Virus record (IMG/VR): IMGVR_UViG_3300023174_005338
Coordinates: 1 to 64,000 of that record
Origin: a virus
Length of the DNA: 64,000 nucleotides
Direction: 5' to 3' (one strand)
Under the pieces are notes generated by a model that saw only the letters and a list, made by a program, of their open reading frames with translations, was not told the origin of the DNA and did no database searches. The stretch's first letter is position 1. Every line of letters begins with the position of its first letter. The translations under genes and the position numbers were made by a program. Shown piece by piece: positions 42,302-50,118 of the stretch.

Positions 42302-42474
42302 CCCGCGATCTAACACCTTTCAAGTTATGGTTGCAACGCATGTACATGGATCACAAAGACGAAGCCAACGCCTATGGTTTTCCTACCTGTGATGCCGCAA
42401 CTTATTTCCGCATGTACAAATATTGGCTCAAAAGAGAATACCGTCATCAACAGCAAACCGCCGCTGAACTATGA
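42298..42474 (+). CDS. Small hypothetical protein (58 aa)
   Basis: An ATGA-coupled gene in the same run. It is basic and aromatic, with M-Y-M-D-H-K-D-E-A and A-T-Y-F-R-M-Y-K-Y-W-L-K-R-E-Y-R. It may bind nucleic acid. It ends in ATGA with the lipoprotein gene. Confidence 0.62.
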   Translation: MTRDLTPFKLWLQRMYMDHKDEANAYGFPTCDAATYFRMYKYWLKREYRHQQQTAAEL

Positions 42475-42746
42475 GACAGTTATTTTTTGTTGCTGTGGTG
42501 TTGTTGGTTGGCTGTGCTTCACAACCCACCAAGCCCGGCTATGACATTTCAGATTTTGACAATCTACGACCCGACTGTGGTCAGGCACAGTCACAGGTGA
42601 TGTACCTAAGGTCACGCATCGACGAGTTCCATGCCTACTTTGGTTCAAGACCCGATCAACTCACCCAACCTTATCGTCAATACTACACTCGTTTGAAAAA
42701 TAACCTATGGAGTCTAAGAGCATCATGCTCCGCACTACAGCGTTGA
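42471..42746 (+). CDS. Small lipoprotein
   Basis: 91 residues. A signal peptide ends in lipobox V-G-C (C15), so the mature protein should be lipid-anchored in the envelope. The mature part is helical with Cys at 36 and 86. It could be an o-spanin-like lysis protein or a superinfection-exclusion protein; the sequence does not decide. Confidence 0.7.
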   Translation: MRQLFFVAVVLLVGCASQPTKPGYDISDFDNLRPDCGQAQSQVMYLRSRIDEFHAYFGSRPDQLTQPYRQYYTRLKNNLWSLRASCSALQR

Positions 42747-43288
42747 TCTTGGGGTTGGCCGTGACCAACTCTGTCATGGCCCAGTGCTATGTGCGTCAGG
42801 CCATGACCACGCAACAACAAGCCAGCATTGCCAGGATCACTGATGTGCAGAATCTGGCTGTGCCGGTATCAAACACCCACCACAAGTGCATAGTCACATT
42901 CAGGGCCTTGATCGACGGAGAATGGATTTCGGGCGAGGGTGAAAAGACTGCACCCAGAACAGTCGCCGAAGCCGAGCTATGCCGCCAGGCCATGGATTCT
43001 GGACGGGTACAGGTTCTGAGTCGAACTACAGCCAAAAATCTCACTGTGGAGACCAACATGGTCTGCGACGAGCGTCCAGAAATACAGGTCCGTAATGTTC
43101 GCATTGGCGACACTGTGCGTGAAAGCGAAGTGCGACCGCATCCAAACTTTCCCAAGACCTTTAGATATCTTGGTGCCCAGTGCCGTTGGTTCATTGAGCC
43201 CACATATCGCAAACAGGATCTTGGACAGTATCAAGGCATCATATGCTTGTCGCATGGTTCACAATGGCGTGTAGTTGACAAATGGTAG
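42725..43288 (+). CDS. Exported cysteine-containing protein
   Basis: 187 residues with a signal peptide (R-T-T-A-L-I-L-G-L-A-V-T-N-S-V-M-A) cleaved before Q-C-Y. The mature part has several Cys and a beta-rich domain, with no recognised family. It overlaps the lipoprotein gene by 22 nt. A periplasmic or outer-membrane role with the neighbouring lipoproteins is likely. Confidence 0.66.
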   Translation: MLRTTALILGLAVTNSVMAQCYVRQAMTTQQQASIARITDVQNLAVPVSNTHHKCIVTFRALIDGEWISGEGEKTAPRTVAEAELCRQAMDSGRVQVLSRTTAKNLTVETNMVCDERPEIQVRNVRIGDTVRESEVRPHPNFPKTFRYLGAQCRWFIEPTYRKQDLGQYQGIICLSHGSQWRVVDKW

Positions 43289-43303
43289 CATTTGTGCTAT
43301 ACT
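43275..43303 (+). promoter_or_regulatory. Sigma70 promoter (TTGACA-17-TATACT)
   Basis: Consensus TTGACA (43275-43280) inside the end of the exported-protein gene, 17-nt spacer, TATACT (43298-43303). It drives the lipoprotein gene at 43336. Confidence 0.85.
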
Positions 43304-43335
43304 TTATTAATCGCAACTCTAAGAAGAGGTAGGAA

Positions 43336-44058
43336 ATGAAAAAATTAGCAATCGTAACCGGTATCACTTTGGCCTTGAGTGCATGTAGCTCAACGCCAAA
43401 CTACAGTAAACAATTCAGTGCAGACAATGGACTCCAGTCGGCACAAATGGCGTCGGCCATCCGAGAAGCACCGGCTTGGATGAGCAAGTTGCCCAAGGCC
43501 GCCGGGTATGTGTTTGAAAACGGCACTGCCACCAGTGGAGACTTTGCGTTCGCCGACATCAAGGCCAAGAGCATGGCCTACGCCAAGATTTGCACAGCCG
43601 CCGGAGGCAAAGTACGTAGCCAGGTCAAAATGTTTAGAAGTGACAGCGGAGACTCCAGCACTGATCAAAGCGAAATGGCCCTGCGTAGCATGTGCCCCGA
43701 CGTGGACATCACTGGTGTAGAAACTGTGGAAATGAAACATGTGTCCGAAGGTAATCGTATCCGTACCTATGTGTTGGTAGCCCTGCCCATAGGTGACAAG
43801 AATGTCATGAAGTCGGCCAAGGATGCTGCGGCTCGTGCGCCTGAAGCATTCCGAGAATTAGACGACGTGACCAAAGAACAAAACCGGGCACCAGCCACAG
43901 ATAAAAAGTCTGAAACAATCAGTGTAGTGGGCCCAGATGGTACTACTCAAAACATTGGACTGGTCCAAGTTGACAACGAAGAATACAAGGCACGCAGAGC
44001 CGAGGCCTTGAAGAAACCGGGTGCTGTAATTGGACAATATACTGTGCAAGCCAACTAA
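43336..44058 (+). CDS. Lipoprotein with LPP20-like domain
   Basis: 240 residues. The lipobox is L-S-A-C (C17). The mature domain has P-A-W-M-S-K-L-P near 46 and an A-x-A-D-I-K-A-K-S-M-A-Y-A-K-I-C helix, resembling LPP20/FlgP-type outer-membrane lipoproteins. The C-terminal third is low-complexity. It has its own promoter and GAGGTAGG site. Host-like origin is possible; the function in infection is unknown. Confidence 0.72.
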   Translation: MKKLAIVTGITLALSACSSTPNYSKQFSADNGLQSAQMASAIREAPAWMSKLPKAAGYVFENGTATSGDFAFADIKAKSMAYAKICTAAGGKVRSQVKMFRSDSGDSSTDQSEMALRSMCPDVDITGVETVEMKHVSEGNRIRTYVLVALPIGDKNVMKSAKDAAARAPEAFRELDDVTKEQNRAPATDKKSETISVVGPDGTTQNIGLVQVDNEEYKARRAEALKKPGAVIGQYTVQAN

Positions 44059-44089
44059 TCTATCAACATTTGTATTGACCGGGAGCTAG

Positions 44090-44095
44090 TAAATA
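44090..44095 (+). promoter_or_regulatory. Late-like TAAATA directly before the ligase ATG
   Basis: AGTAAATA abuts ATG 44096. A GGGAG box at 44081-44085 gives ordinary ribosome binding, so the promoter call is uncertain. Confidence 0.35.
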
Positions 44096-45460
44096 ATGAT
44101 AGACATGCAAGATGTCAAATTCCAAGGATTAAAATTGGCCGCAGACTGGATCCGCGATCTCGAAAGCAGTGACAGCAGAATACACAAAGAGAAGGTGATC
44201 GAAAAGGCACTCATGGCTGCCAAGCTGGGCAGTGCCAATGCTCAATGTTTCTTGTTCAACTGCTATGAAGCCTACAACCCCTTCCATGTGTTTGGTGTGC
44301 GTCAAGTGCCAGAGACCGATGGATTGACCGGCAGGCCTAACCCTTGGCCGGCATTCTGGGGCCTGTTAGAAAGTTTGCGGACCCGAAGTGTCACAGGACA
44401 TGATGCTCGTGATGCCATTATATCCATGAGTGAGCAGTTTGACTCAGAAGAGTGGAATGGCTTGTGCCGCAGAGTCATCATCAAAGACCTACGCTGTGGT
44501 ATTAGTGAAAAGACACTCAACAAGGTGCTGGGCAAGACTGAATGGAAAATACCGGTGTTCACCTGCCAGTTGGCCACAGACAGCAATGATCATGCCAACA
44601 AGATGAAGGGCATCAAACGTATCGAGTGCAAGCTGGATGGTGTGCGTGTGCTGGCCTTGTGCACCAAGAACCGTGTGACCTTGTACAGTCGCAATGGCAA
44701 GATCTTTGAAAACTTTCCTGATATCCAAGAACAACTGAACCGAATTAAACATCGTATCAGTTTAGAAACCAAAGGACCATTTGTGTTGGATGGTGAAATC
44801 GTGGGCGAGAGTTTCCAGGCCTTGATGAAACAGGCACAACGCAAAGACAATGTCCGGACCAAGGACATGACCTACTACATCTTTGATGTGATTCCCTTGG
44901 CGGACTTTGAACGTGGATTCTGGAATGCACAGCAACACAAACGAACTCTACTGTTAGATGTCAATAAACAAGAGATTGAAGCCGAACCAAATCTTAGACT
45001 CATGCCAGGCATGGACGTGGATCTCAGCACTGCCGAAGGACAAGATGTTATGCGCAGATTTGCCGAGGATGCCGTGGCCCAAGGCTTCGAAGGTATCATG
45101 ATTAAATCGGTAGATGCACCCTACGAATGTAAAAGGTCGAGTTTCTGGATGAAATGGAAACCTGTGATGACCGTGGACTTAAATATTGTAGGATTTGAAG
45201 AAGGCACAGGTCGCAACTTGGGCCGGTTGGGTGCTATAATATGCGAAGGAGTAGACAATGATCGTAATATTCGTGTTAATGTGGGCAGTGGCCTTTCCGA
45301 TGCTGATCGTGATGAATATTGGCATTCCCGAGATGACCTACTTGGCCGAGTGGTTGAGGTTGCGGCAGATGCTGTCACCCAAAATCAAGATGGAACCTAT
45401 AGTTTAAGGTTCCCCCGCTTTGTACGATTCCGCGGATTTGAACAAGGAGAGAAACTGTGA
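44096..45460 (+). CDS. 30: ATP-dependent DNA ligase (T4 gp30-like)
   Basis: 454 residues. The adenylated lysine is in motif I, K179-L-D-G-V-R. Motif III is F-V-L-D-G-E-I-V-G-E, motif IV Q-G-F-E-G-I-M-I-K, and motif V F-W-M-K-W-K-P. An N-terminal helical domain and a C-terminal OB fold flank the core. It seals Okazaki fragments and repair nicks. An in-frame ATG at 44105 is an alternative start. Confidence 0.93.
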   Translation: MIDMQDVKFQGLKLAADWIRDLESSDSRIHKEKVIEKALMAAKLGSANAQCFLFNCYEAYNPFHVFGVRQVPETDGLTGRPNPWPAFWGLLESLRTRSVTGHDARDAIISMSEQFDSEEWNGLCRRVIIKDLRCGISEKTLNKVLGKTEWKIPVFTCQLATDSNDHANKMKGIKRIECKLDGVRVLALCTKNRVTLYSRNGKIFENFPDIQEQLNRIKHRISLETKGPFVLDGEIVGESFQALMKQAQRKDNVRTKDMTYYIFDVIPLADFERGFWNAQQHKRTLLLDVNKQEIEAEPNLRLMPGMDVDLSTAEGQDVMRRFAEDAVAQGFEGIMIKSVDAPYECKRSSFWMKWKPVMTVDLNIVGFEEGTGRNLGRLGAIICEGVDNDRNIRVNVGSGLSDADRDEYWHSRDDLLGRVVEVAADAVTQNQDGTYSLRFPRFVRFRGFEQGEKL

Positions 45461-45606
45461 TGTTTGATCAATATGTGAAAATGTTTGATTTGGTGCCTTG
45501 GATAGATGCCTGGTTGATTGAGGCCGTGACCATTATCTTTGGGGCCTTGTTGGTTGGTTATATCGTGACCAAAGCAGTGACAAGATTCAATGGAGATGAA
45601 CAATGA
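45460..45606 (+). CDS. Small membrane protein (48 aa)
   Basis: One strong hydrophobic helix (about 14-37) followed by a polar end. AAGGAGA lies 10 nt upstream, and the start overlaps the ligase stop (GTGATG). Function unknown. Confidence 0.68.
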   Translation: MFDQYVKMFDLVPWIDAWLIEAVTIIFGALLVGYIVTKAVTRFNGDEQ

Positions 45607-45686
45607 TACACCCTCGAGAATGGATCCATTATATAAAATGGCGCATTGAAAAAGCCCTGAAACGCATTAGACAGTTCATGGCATGA
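45603..45686 (+). CDS. Possible 27-aa basic peptide
   Basis: An ATGA-coupled short frame that ends in an ATGA overlap with the next gene. The peptide is strongly basic and aromatic (W-R-I-E-K-A-L-K-R-I-R). Coupling on both sides supports translation, but the size makes the call tentative. Confidence 0.45.
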   Translation: MIHPREWIHYIKWRIEKALKRIRQFMA

Positions 45687-45892
45687 GCGGATATGATTTT
45701 CCTAGCATGGCTCATGCTGCATCCAATACCATAACCTGCTTGGCCGGCGGTGCAGAAATGTTGCGAGTCAGCCCCGAAGGATTTTGGGTGCGTGGTGTCC
45801 GAGTCGATCAGGATGACCGCGAAGCCGAGACAGTGTATAATGCATTCAAGGCCTGGATGACCTGGGCGCAATTAAACAAAGATTACAAGTAA
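45683..45892 (+). CDS. Small conserved phage protein
   Basis: 69 residues with E-M-L-R-V-S-P-E-G-F-W-V-R-G-V-R-V near 28-45 and A-F-K-A-W-M-T-W at the end, a pattern I recognise from short proteins in several phages; function unknown. Confidence 0.72.
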   Translation: MSGYDFPSMAHAASNTITCLAGGAEMLRVSPEGFWVRGVRVDQDDREAETVYNAFKAWMTWAQLNKDYK

Positions 45893-45901
45893 GGAACTAG
45901 C

Positions 45902-47086
45902 ATGGCAACCAAAGAAGAACAGCAACAACTCATAGACACACTCAAGTTTACACCCAGAACCTACAAGATTTCAATGTGGGGCTATGGTGGTGAAAAGGTC
46001 ATGGGCACCGTGGATCCCAAGGTCTGGGACTACTGCATGGAGCACCAGGTTGATCTCAGTGACATAGCCTGGAACTATGATGCCTGTGAAGAAATGGACC
46101 TGGACGAAGACATGCTACCATTCACTCCAGGATCGTGGTACGAATGCGACAGCATGGCACACGTCAACGGTGTGAGCCGCAACGCCGGACACATACAGAT
46201 CGAAGATGAAAATGGGAATAGTGTGTTTGAAAAACAGCTGGAAGACTGCGATGGCGCCCAAGACAGTCCTGAGTGGTGTTGCGATGATGAAACCTACATT
46301 GGTCAGCGCAAGAAAGGTGAAGTGGTGTTCGTTGGAAGCAGCAACGAAAAAGGCACTTTCTTTGAAGGCGACATTGAACTACGAGCACCGTTTGACATCA
46401 CCAAACTGGAATTGCACTATGAAGAAGTGGATGGCGAAGAGATCGTCAACAGTGTGTACTACGATGGCGATGAGATCGACAACAACGGCGGCAGCACCGA
46501 CGGTAAGAGTTCTGACTTTATCATGGTTCGCCTCACCGATGACGAAGGCAATTTTGAACGCTACGAACCCGAAGAAAAAGACTGGGGTCATCCTGAATAT
46601 GGTACCAGCCCCAGCGACTGGGAAAAGAGTTCTAATTTCAAATTCAAAAAACAAAAACCCACCATTCCGGGATATTATAGTTGCAACTATGGATTCGGCA
46701 GCACCTATGGTAGCCTGTACTGGGATGGCAAGAACTTTGGTGAATGGGAATACGGCAAGTTCCATGCCAAAGACGATGATGGCATAGTATCATGGCAGGG
46801 CTACAACTGGGACACAAGCTCATGGGTCAATCAACCTCCCGAGCCACCCAGCCTGATCTGCGACAACAAAAAATGTGGTTGGGTAGGCAGCAGTGATGAT
46901 CGTCGTGAAGATGAAGAATACAACAGCCATTGCCCCAACTGCGATGGCACAGAGTTTTCGTGGATTGACTATGATCCAGACACAGCCACGGGTCGTAAGA
47001 ATCGTGCTAAGTACTGCCGTGAATGGGATCCAAAGGTGGCATTCGAAAGAATCTCAGTTCCAGAATTGGAGGAGCAAGCACAATGA
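45902..47086 (+). CDS. Large acidic protein with C-terminal zinc ribbon
   Basis: 394 residues, very rich in Asp, Glu, Trp and Tyr. Regions rich in D-D-E and W-x-Y suggest a beta-rich acidic protein. The C-terminus has C-D-N-K-K-C and C-P-N-C pairs forming a zinc ribbon near 320-350. AAGGAAC precedes the ATG. Function not recognised; the acidity could mimic nucleic acid. Confidence 0.65.
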   Translation: MATKEEQQQLIDTLKFTPRTYKISMWGYGGEKVMGTVDPKVWDYCMEHQVDLSDIAWNYDACEEMDLDEDMLPFTPGSWYECDSMAHVNGVSRNAGHIQIEDENGNSVFEKQLEDCDGAQDSPEWCCDDETYIGQRKKGEVVFVGSSNEKGTFFEGDIELRAPFDITKLELHYEEVDGEEIVNSVYYDGDEIDNNGGSTDGKSSDFIMVRLTDDEGNFERYEPEEKDWGHPEYGTSPSDWEKSSNFKFKKQKPTIPGYYSCNYGFGSTYGSLYWDGKNFGEWEYGKFHAKDDDGIVSWQGYNWDTSSWVNQPPEPPSLICDNKKCGWVGSSDDRREDEEYNSHCPNCDGTEFSWIDYDPDTATGRKNRAKYCREWDPKVAFERISVPELEEQAQ

Positions 47087-47331
47087 TGCCAAAACCAGAA
47101 GTAGCAGGTCGATGCGGATGCGGTCGTAGCCCAACAGGAAAATGTTGTGGTTGGCATGCCTTGACCGAAGATGCCTACAAACAAAAATTAGCCGAGTATG
47201 AGGATGCCGAACAGCAAAAACAACGGCAGGATGACCTAGAAACCTATCGTGATCAAGCCATGAGTTTATGGTTTGACAACGGCGGTTCGTGTACTGGAGT
47301 CAAAGGTCCAGGCACACCCAATATCAATTAA
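47083..47331 (+). CDS. Small protein with CDGSH-like motif
   Basis: 82 residues. The N-terminus has C-G-C-G-R-S-x3-K-C-C-G-W-H. The CDGSH [2Fe-2S] consensus is C-x-C-x2-S/T-x3-P-x-C-D-G-S/A/T-H. The ligand order C, C, C, H fits, but one spacer is a residue shorter and D is replaced by C. A Glu/Gln-rich helix follows. Could bind an iron-sulfur cluster or zinc. ATGA-coupled to the preceding gene. Confidence 0.65.
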   Translation: MMPKPEVAGRCGCGRSPTGKCCGWHALTEDAYKQKLAEYEDAEQQKQRQDDLETYRDQAMSLWFDNGGSCTGVKGPGTPNIN

Positions 47332-47340
47332 GGAGAAGCA

Positions 47341-48009
47341 ATGAATACCTATGCAAGTGTGAGTGATATCAACAACCGAATGATTTCGGTCTACAACAAC
47401 ATGTTCTTGGCCGTGGTCAACAGCATGTTGGTCAGTTTATTGGTGGCTTCAAGTCCGGGACTCATGGCATTCCTGTTCACTGGTATCATGAAGTGGGTGG
47501 TGATTTTTGCACCACTGGTGATGATCTTGGCCATGACCTGGATCATGGAAAAAGCCACCTACGGCGAAGCACGAGGCATGCTACATATCTTCGCGGCTTT
47601 GATGGGACTCAGCATGAGCACCATATTCATCACGTTTACTACCACCAGTATAGTCACTGCTTTCATGGGCGCAGCCATTTTGTTTGGTACCATGAGCTTG
47701 TGGGGATACTTTACCAAGAAAAGCCTGGAAGGTTGGGGCAGTTTCTTGATGGTGGGTGTGATTGCAGTGGTGATCGCCAGCATCGTCAATGTGTTCTTGG
47801 GTAATTCGACCCTGGCCATGGTTGTATCGGCAGTGGCCATCATTGTGTTCTTGGGTCTCACTGCCTATGACACACAACGCATACGTCAAGAGGTCAGCAT
47901 TCTTGAACCTGATTCAAAGGCCGAGATCCTGGGTGCCTTGAGCCTGTACATGAACTTCATCAACATTTTTGTCAGCCTGTTGCAACTGTTTGGCAATCGT
48001 GATGATTAA
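47341..48009 (+). CDS. Bax inhibitor-1/YccA family membrane protein
   Basis: 222 residues with six or seven hydrophobic helices. Family blocks are F-G-T-M-S-L-W-G-Y-F-T-K-K-S-L near 115, and L-T-A-Y-D-T-Q-R-I-R near 182, followed by A-L-S-L-Y-M-N-F-I-N-I-F. Members are calcium-leak channels or FtsH modulators in bacteria. AAGGAG lies 4-9 nt before the ATG. In a phage it may protect the inner membrane or control proteolysis; unproven. Confidence 0.88.
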   Translation: MNTYASVSDINNRMISVYNNMFLAVVNSMLVSLLVASSPGLMAFLFTGIMKWVVIFAPLVMILAMTWIMEKATYGEARGMLHIFAALMGLSMSTIFITFTTTSIVTAFMGAAILFGTMSLWGYFTKKSLEGWGSFLMVGVIAVVIASIVNVFLGNSTLAMVVSAVAIIVFLGLTAYDTQRIRQEVSILEPDSKAEILGALSLYMNFINIFVSLLQLFGNRDD

Positions 48010-48124
48010 AAGATTCCGGATCTGGTTGGCTAGAAAAATATTAGGCAACTATTGCTCTTGTTATAAAATGGGATATCATGTATTATGTGATTATACCAAA
48101 CATCAAATAGGCAAGAAATCGTGA
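48002..48124 (+). CDS. Small basic protein (40 aa)
   Basis: The ATG overlaps the end of the BI-1 gene by 8 nt, and the TGA overlaps the next GTG (GTGA). It has a basic N-terminus (K-R-F-R-I-W-L-A-R-K) and Cys at 18, 20 and 31. Translational coupling supports it; function unknown. Confidence 0.5.
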   Translation: MIKRFRIWLARKILGNYCSCYKMGYHVLCDYTKHQIGKKS

Positions 48125-48351
48125 ACCCTATTAATCTACTAACCTCGGCCATTGATAGCCTCTGGTGGTGGACCTATGGTATTATTGCCGGTTGGGGGCT
48201 GACTTTCACTCTGGTTGTAACGGCCTTGATCATCTTGTTGATCAGGACCATTAATCTACAACGCAGAGTGGATAGATTAGAAAATCGTATTATAACCAAC
48301 GAACGAGAGTTCAACTTATTTTCCAAAACATGGCCAGGCAAGAAGCAGTAG
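48121..48351 (+). CDS. Small membrane protein with coiled-coil tail
   Basis: 76 residues from a GTG start. It has a hydrophobic segment (15-42) with W-W-W before it, then a coiled coil (R-R-V-D-R-L-E-N-R). Similar in layout to the 28451 and 54761 products. Function unknown; membrane or lysis-related. Confidence 0.65.
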   Translation: MNPINLLTSAIDSLWWWTYGIIAGWGLTFTLVVTALIILLIRTINLQRRVDRLENRIITNEREFNLFSKTWPGKKQ

Positions 48352-48509
48352 ACTCTCATCAATGTTCGGTCTGTAGTTGCGACTACACCGATGACGAAGG
48401 TGGCATCCAAGGTTATTTTGGTATCCTGCCAGTGAGCTTTTGTCCCACCTGCTTCTCGTGCATGTGCGACATGGCCAGCCAGTTCATCCAACCAGAAGAC
48501 ACAGAATAA
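48330..48509 (+). CDS. Cysteine-rich zinc-ribbon protein (59 aa)
   Basis: Seven Cys arranged C12-x2-C15-x-C17 and C38-x2-C41-x2-C44-x-C46, a zinc-ribbon layout, around a G-G-I-Q-G-Y-F-G-I-L-P centre. It overlaps the preceding gene by 22 nt. Short proteins of this kind appear in T4-like phages. It may bind RNA polymerase or nucleic acid. Confidence 0.68.
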   Translation: MARQEAVDSHQCSVCSCDYTDDEGGIQGYFGILPVSFCPTCFSCMCDMASQFIQPEDTE

Positions 48510-48512
48510 ATA
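48507..48512 (+). promoter_or_regulatory. Late-type promoter element ATAAATA
   Basis: Overlaps the stop of the zinc-ribbon gene; 7 nt separate it from ATG 48520, again leaving almost no leader. Confidence 0.55.
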
Positions 48513-48519
48513 TTTGATT

Positions 48520-50118
48520 ATGTGGTTTGGCATACTCACTCTCGCAACCGCACTGATCATATCAGTCAGTGCCGCTTATTACAGCATACTTGGTCTCACA
48601 GCCATATTTGCCGCGGCCTTCTGGCCCATAGTGATCTTGGGTAGCAGCCTGGAAGTGGGCAAGATAGTAAGCACCCTGTGGTTGCACAAGTATTGGCACA
48701 GGGCAGAAATGCAGTACAAGATATATCTCAGTGCGGCCGTGGCCATACTCATGGTCTTGACCAGCATGGGTGTGTTTGGCTTCTTGAGCAAGGCACACTT
48801 GGATCAAGTCGTGCCGTCGGGCGACATACAGGCCCAGGTGCAGATCTATGATGACAAGATCAAGACACAGCGTGACAACATAGAAGCCGCCAGAAAGGCT
48901 CTGCGCCAGATGGACGAAGCCGTGGATCAGACCATGAGTCGTAGCAGTAGCGAACAAGGAGCAGACAAAGCTGCCAACCTGCGCCGCAGCCAGGCCCGTG
49001 AACGTGGCAATCTACAGAACGACATTTCACGAGCACAGAGTGAGATCACCAAACTACAAGAACAACGAGCACCCATAGCCAGCCAGGCTCGCCAGATTGA
49101 AGCCGAAGTGGGTCCTATCAAATACATTGCCGCACTCATATATGGTGACAATCCTGATGCCAATCTGTTAGAAAAAGCAGTTCGCTGGATGATCATACTG
49201 ATTGTCATAGTGTTTGATCCACTAGCCCTGACCCTGTTGCTGGCCGCTACCAAGACCTTTGAATGGGAACGTGAAAATAAACTCAAGGACACGCATGAGG
49301 ATCCAGATCCAGATGTAGGATCTTGGTTTGATCGAGCCCGCGAGCGTGCCAGATTCTGGGACCAACAACAAAAAGAAAAACCAACTCCATGGCCATTTCC
49401 CCGACAGTTTGAAGGCATACGATCAGGTCAAGGCCAATGGATGCAGACCGGTCCTGAACTTGATGTCCCCGACGAGCAAGAACCTGTCAAATCTCAACCT
49501 ACTGTAAAACAATCTGTGTTGGCCGGTCTAGACAGCATGTGGGCCCGTGCCAAAAAACTGGCACGGCGAGATTCCGAAGCCGAACATGCACCATTAGACA
49601 CATCTGCGAACAAGCCATTGCCAACCCCAGTTGCAGAAGAGGACAACGACACATCAGAAAAGTTTGCTGAACGTGCATGGAAATCTGAAAATCCCAACGA
49701 CACTCTCAAACGCCAACGAGATCTATTGGACGCTGGCCTGATCGCAGAACTACCTTGGAATGAAGACCGATTTCAGACTCAGGTTTTGGGTCAACAAAGA
49801 ATTCAAGCCGACAATGTGCCCACTGGTGCCACCGGCGAAGTGCGAGGGTTTGGTACCAGTTTTCCGGCTGATGCCAAAAAAGGTGACATGTTTCTAAGAG
49901 TGGATCGCTTGCCCAGTGGACTTTACAAGTACAACGGCACCATGTGGATCGAGGTAGACAAATCCTTGAGCGACAGCCATGCCTGGGACGATGCCTACAT
50001 TGACCACCTCATAGCCAAGATAGGATCTGGCGAATATGATCCTGACTTGCTGAGTGATGCCGAACGTGATCGTATTGAGGCCAAACTAAAAACTGATCCT
50101 TCGTCGGGCTTGGCATGA
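48520..50118 (+). CDS. Large membrane-anchored coiled-coil protein
   Basis: 532 residues. Transmembrane segments lie near 5-40, 67-88 and 225-245. A long coiled coil (about 105-200) sits between the second and third, and a cytoplasmic Pro/Glu-rich linker leads to a C-terminal domain with K-K-G-D-M-F-L-R-V-D-R-L-P-S-G-L-Y-K-Y near 450. Similar proteins occur in T4-like cyanophages without a known role. May scaffold assembly at the membrane. ATG 48520 is preferred; a TTG lies 6 nt upstream. Confidence 0.7.
   Translation: MWFGILTLATALIISVSAAYYSILGLTAIFAAAFWPIVILGSSLEVGKIVSTLWLHKYWHRAEMQYKIYLSAAVAILMVLTSMGVFGFLSKAHLDQVVPSGDIQAQVQIYDDKIKTQRDNIEAARKALRQMDEAVDQTMSRSSSEQGADKAANLRRSQARERGNLQNDISRAQSEITKLQEQRAPIASQARQIEAEVGPIKYIAALIYGDNPDANLLEKAVRWMIILIVIVFDPLALTLLLAATKTFEWERENKLKDTHEDPDPDVGSWFDRARERARFWDQQQKEKPTPWPFPRQFEGIRSGQGQWMQTGPELDVPDEQEPVKSQPTVKQSVLAGLDSMWARAKKLARRDSEAEHAPLDTSANKPLPTPVAEEDNDTSEKFAERAWKSENPNDTLKRQRDLLDAGLIAELPWNEDRFQTQVLGQQRIQADNVPTGATGEVRGFGTSFPADAKKGDMFLRVDRLPSGLYKYNGTMWIEVDKSLSDSHAWDDAYIDHLIAKIGSGEYDPDLLSDAERDRIEAKLKTDPSSGLA

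Noticed and set aside
45178-45190. TAAATA inside the DNA ligase gene as a late promoter
   Set aside because: It is internal, not followed by a gene start, and such short A/T motifs are expected by chance.
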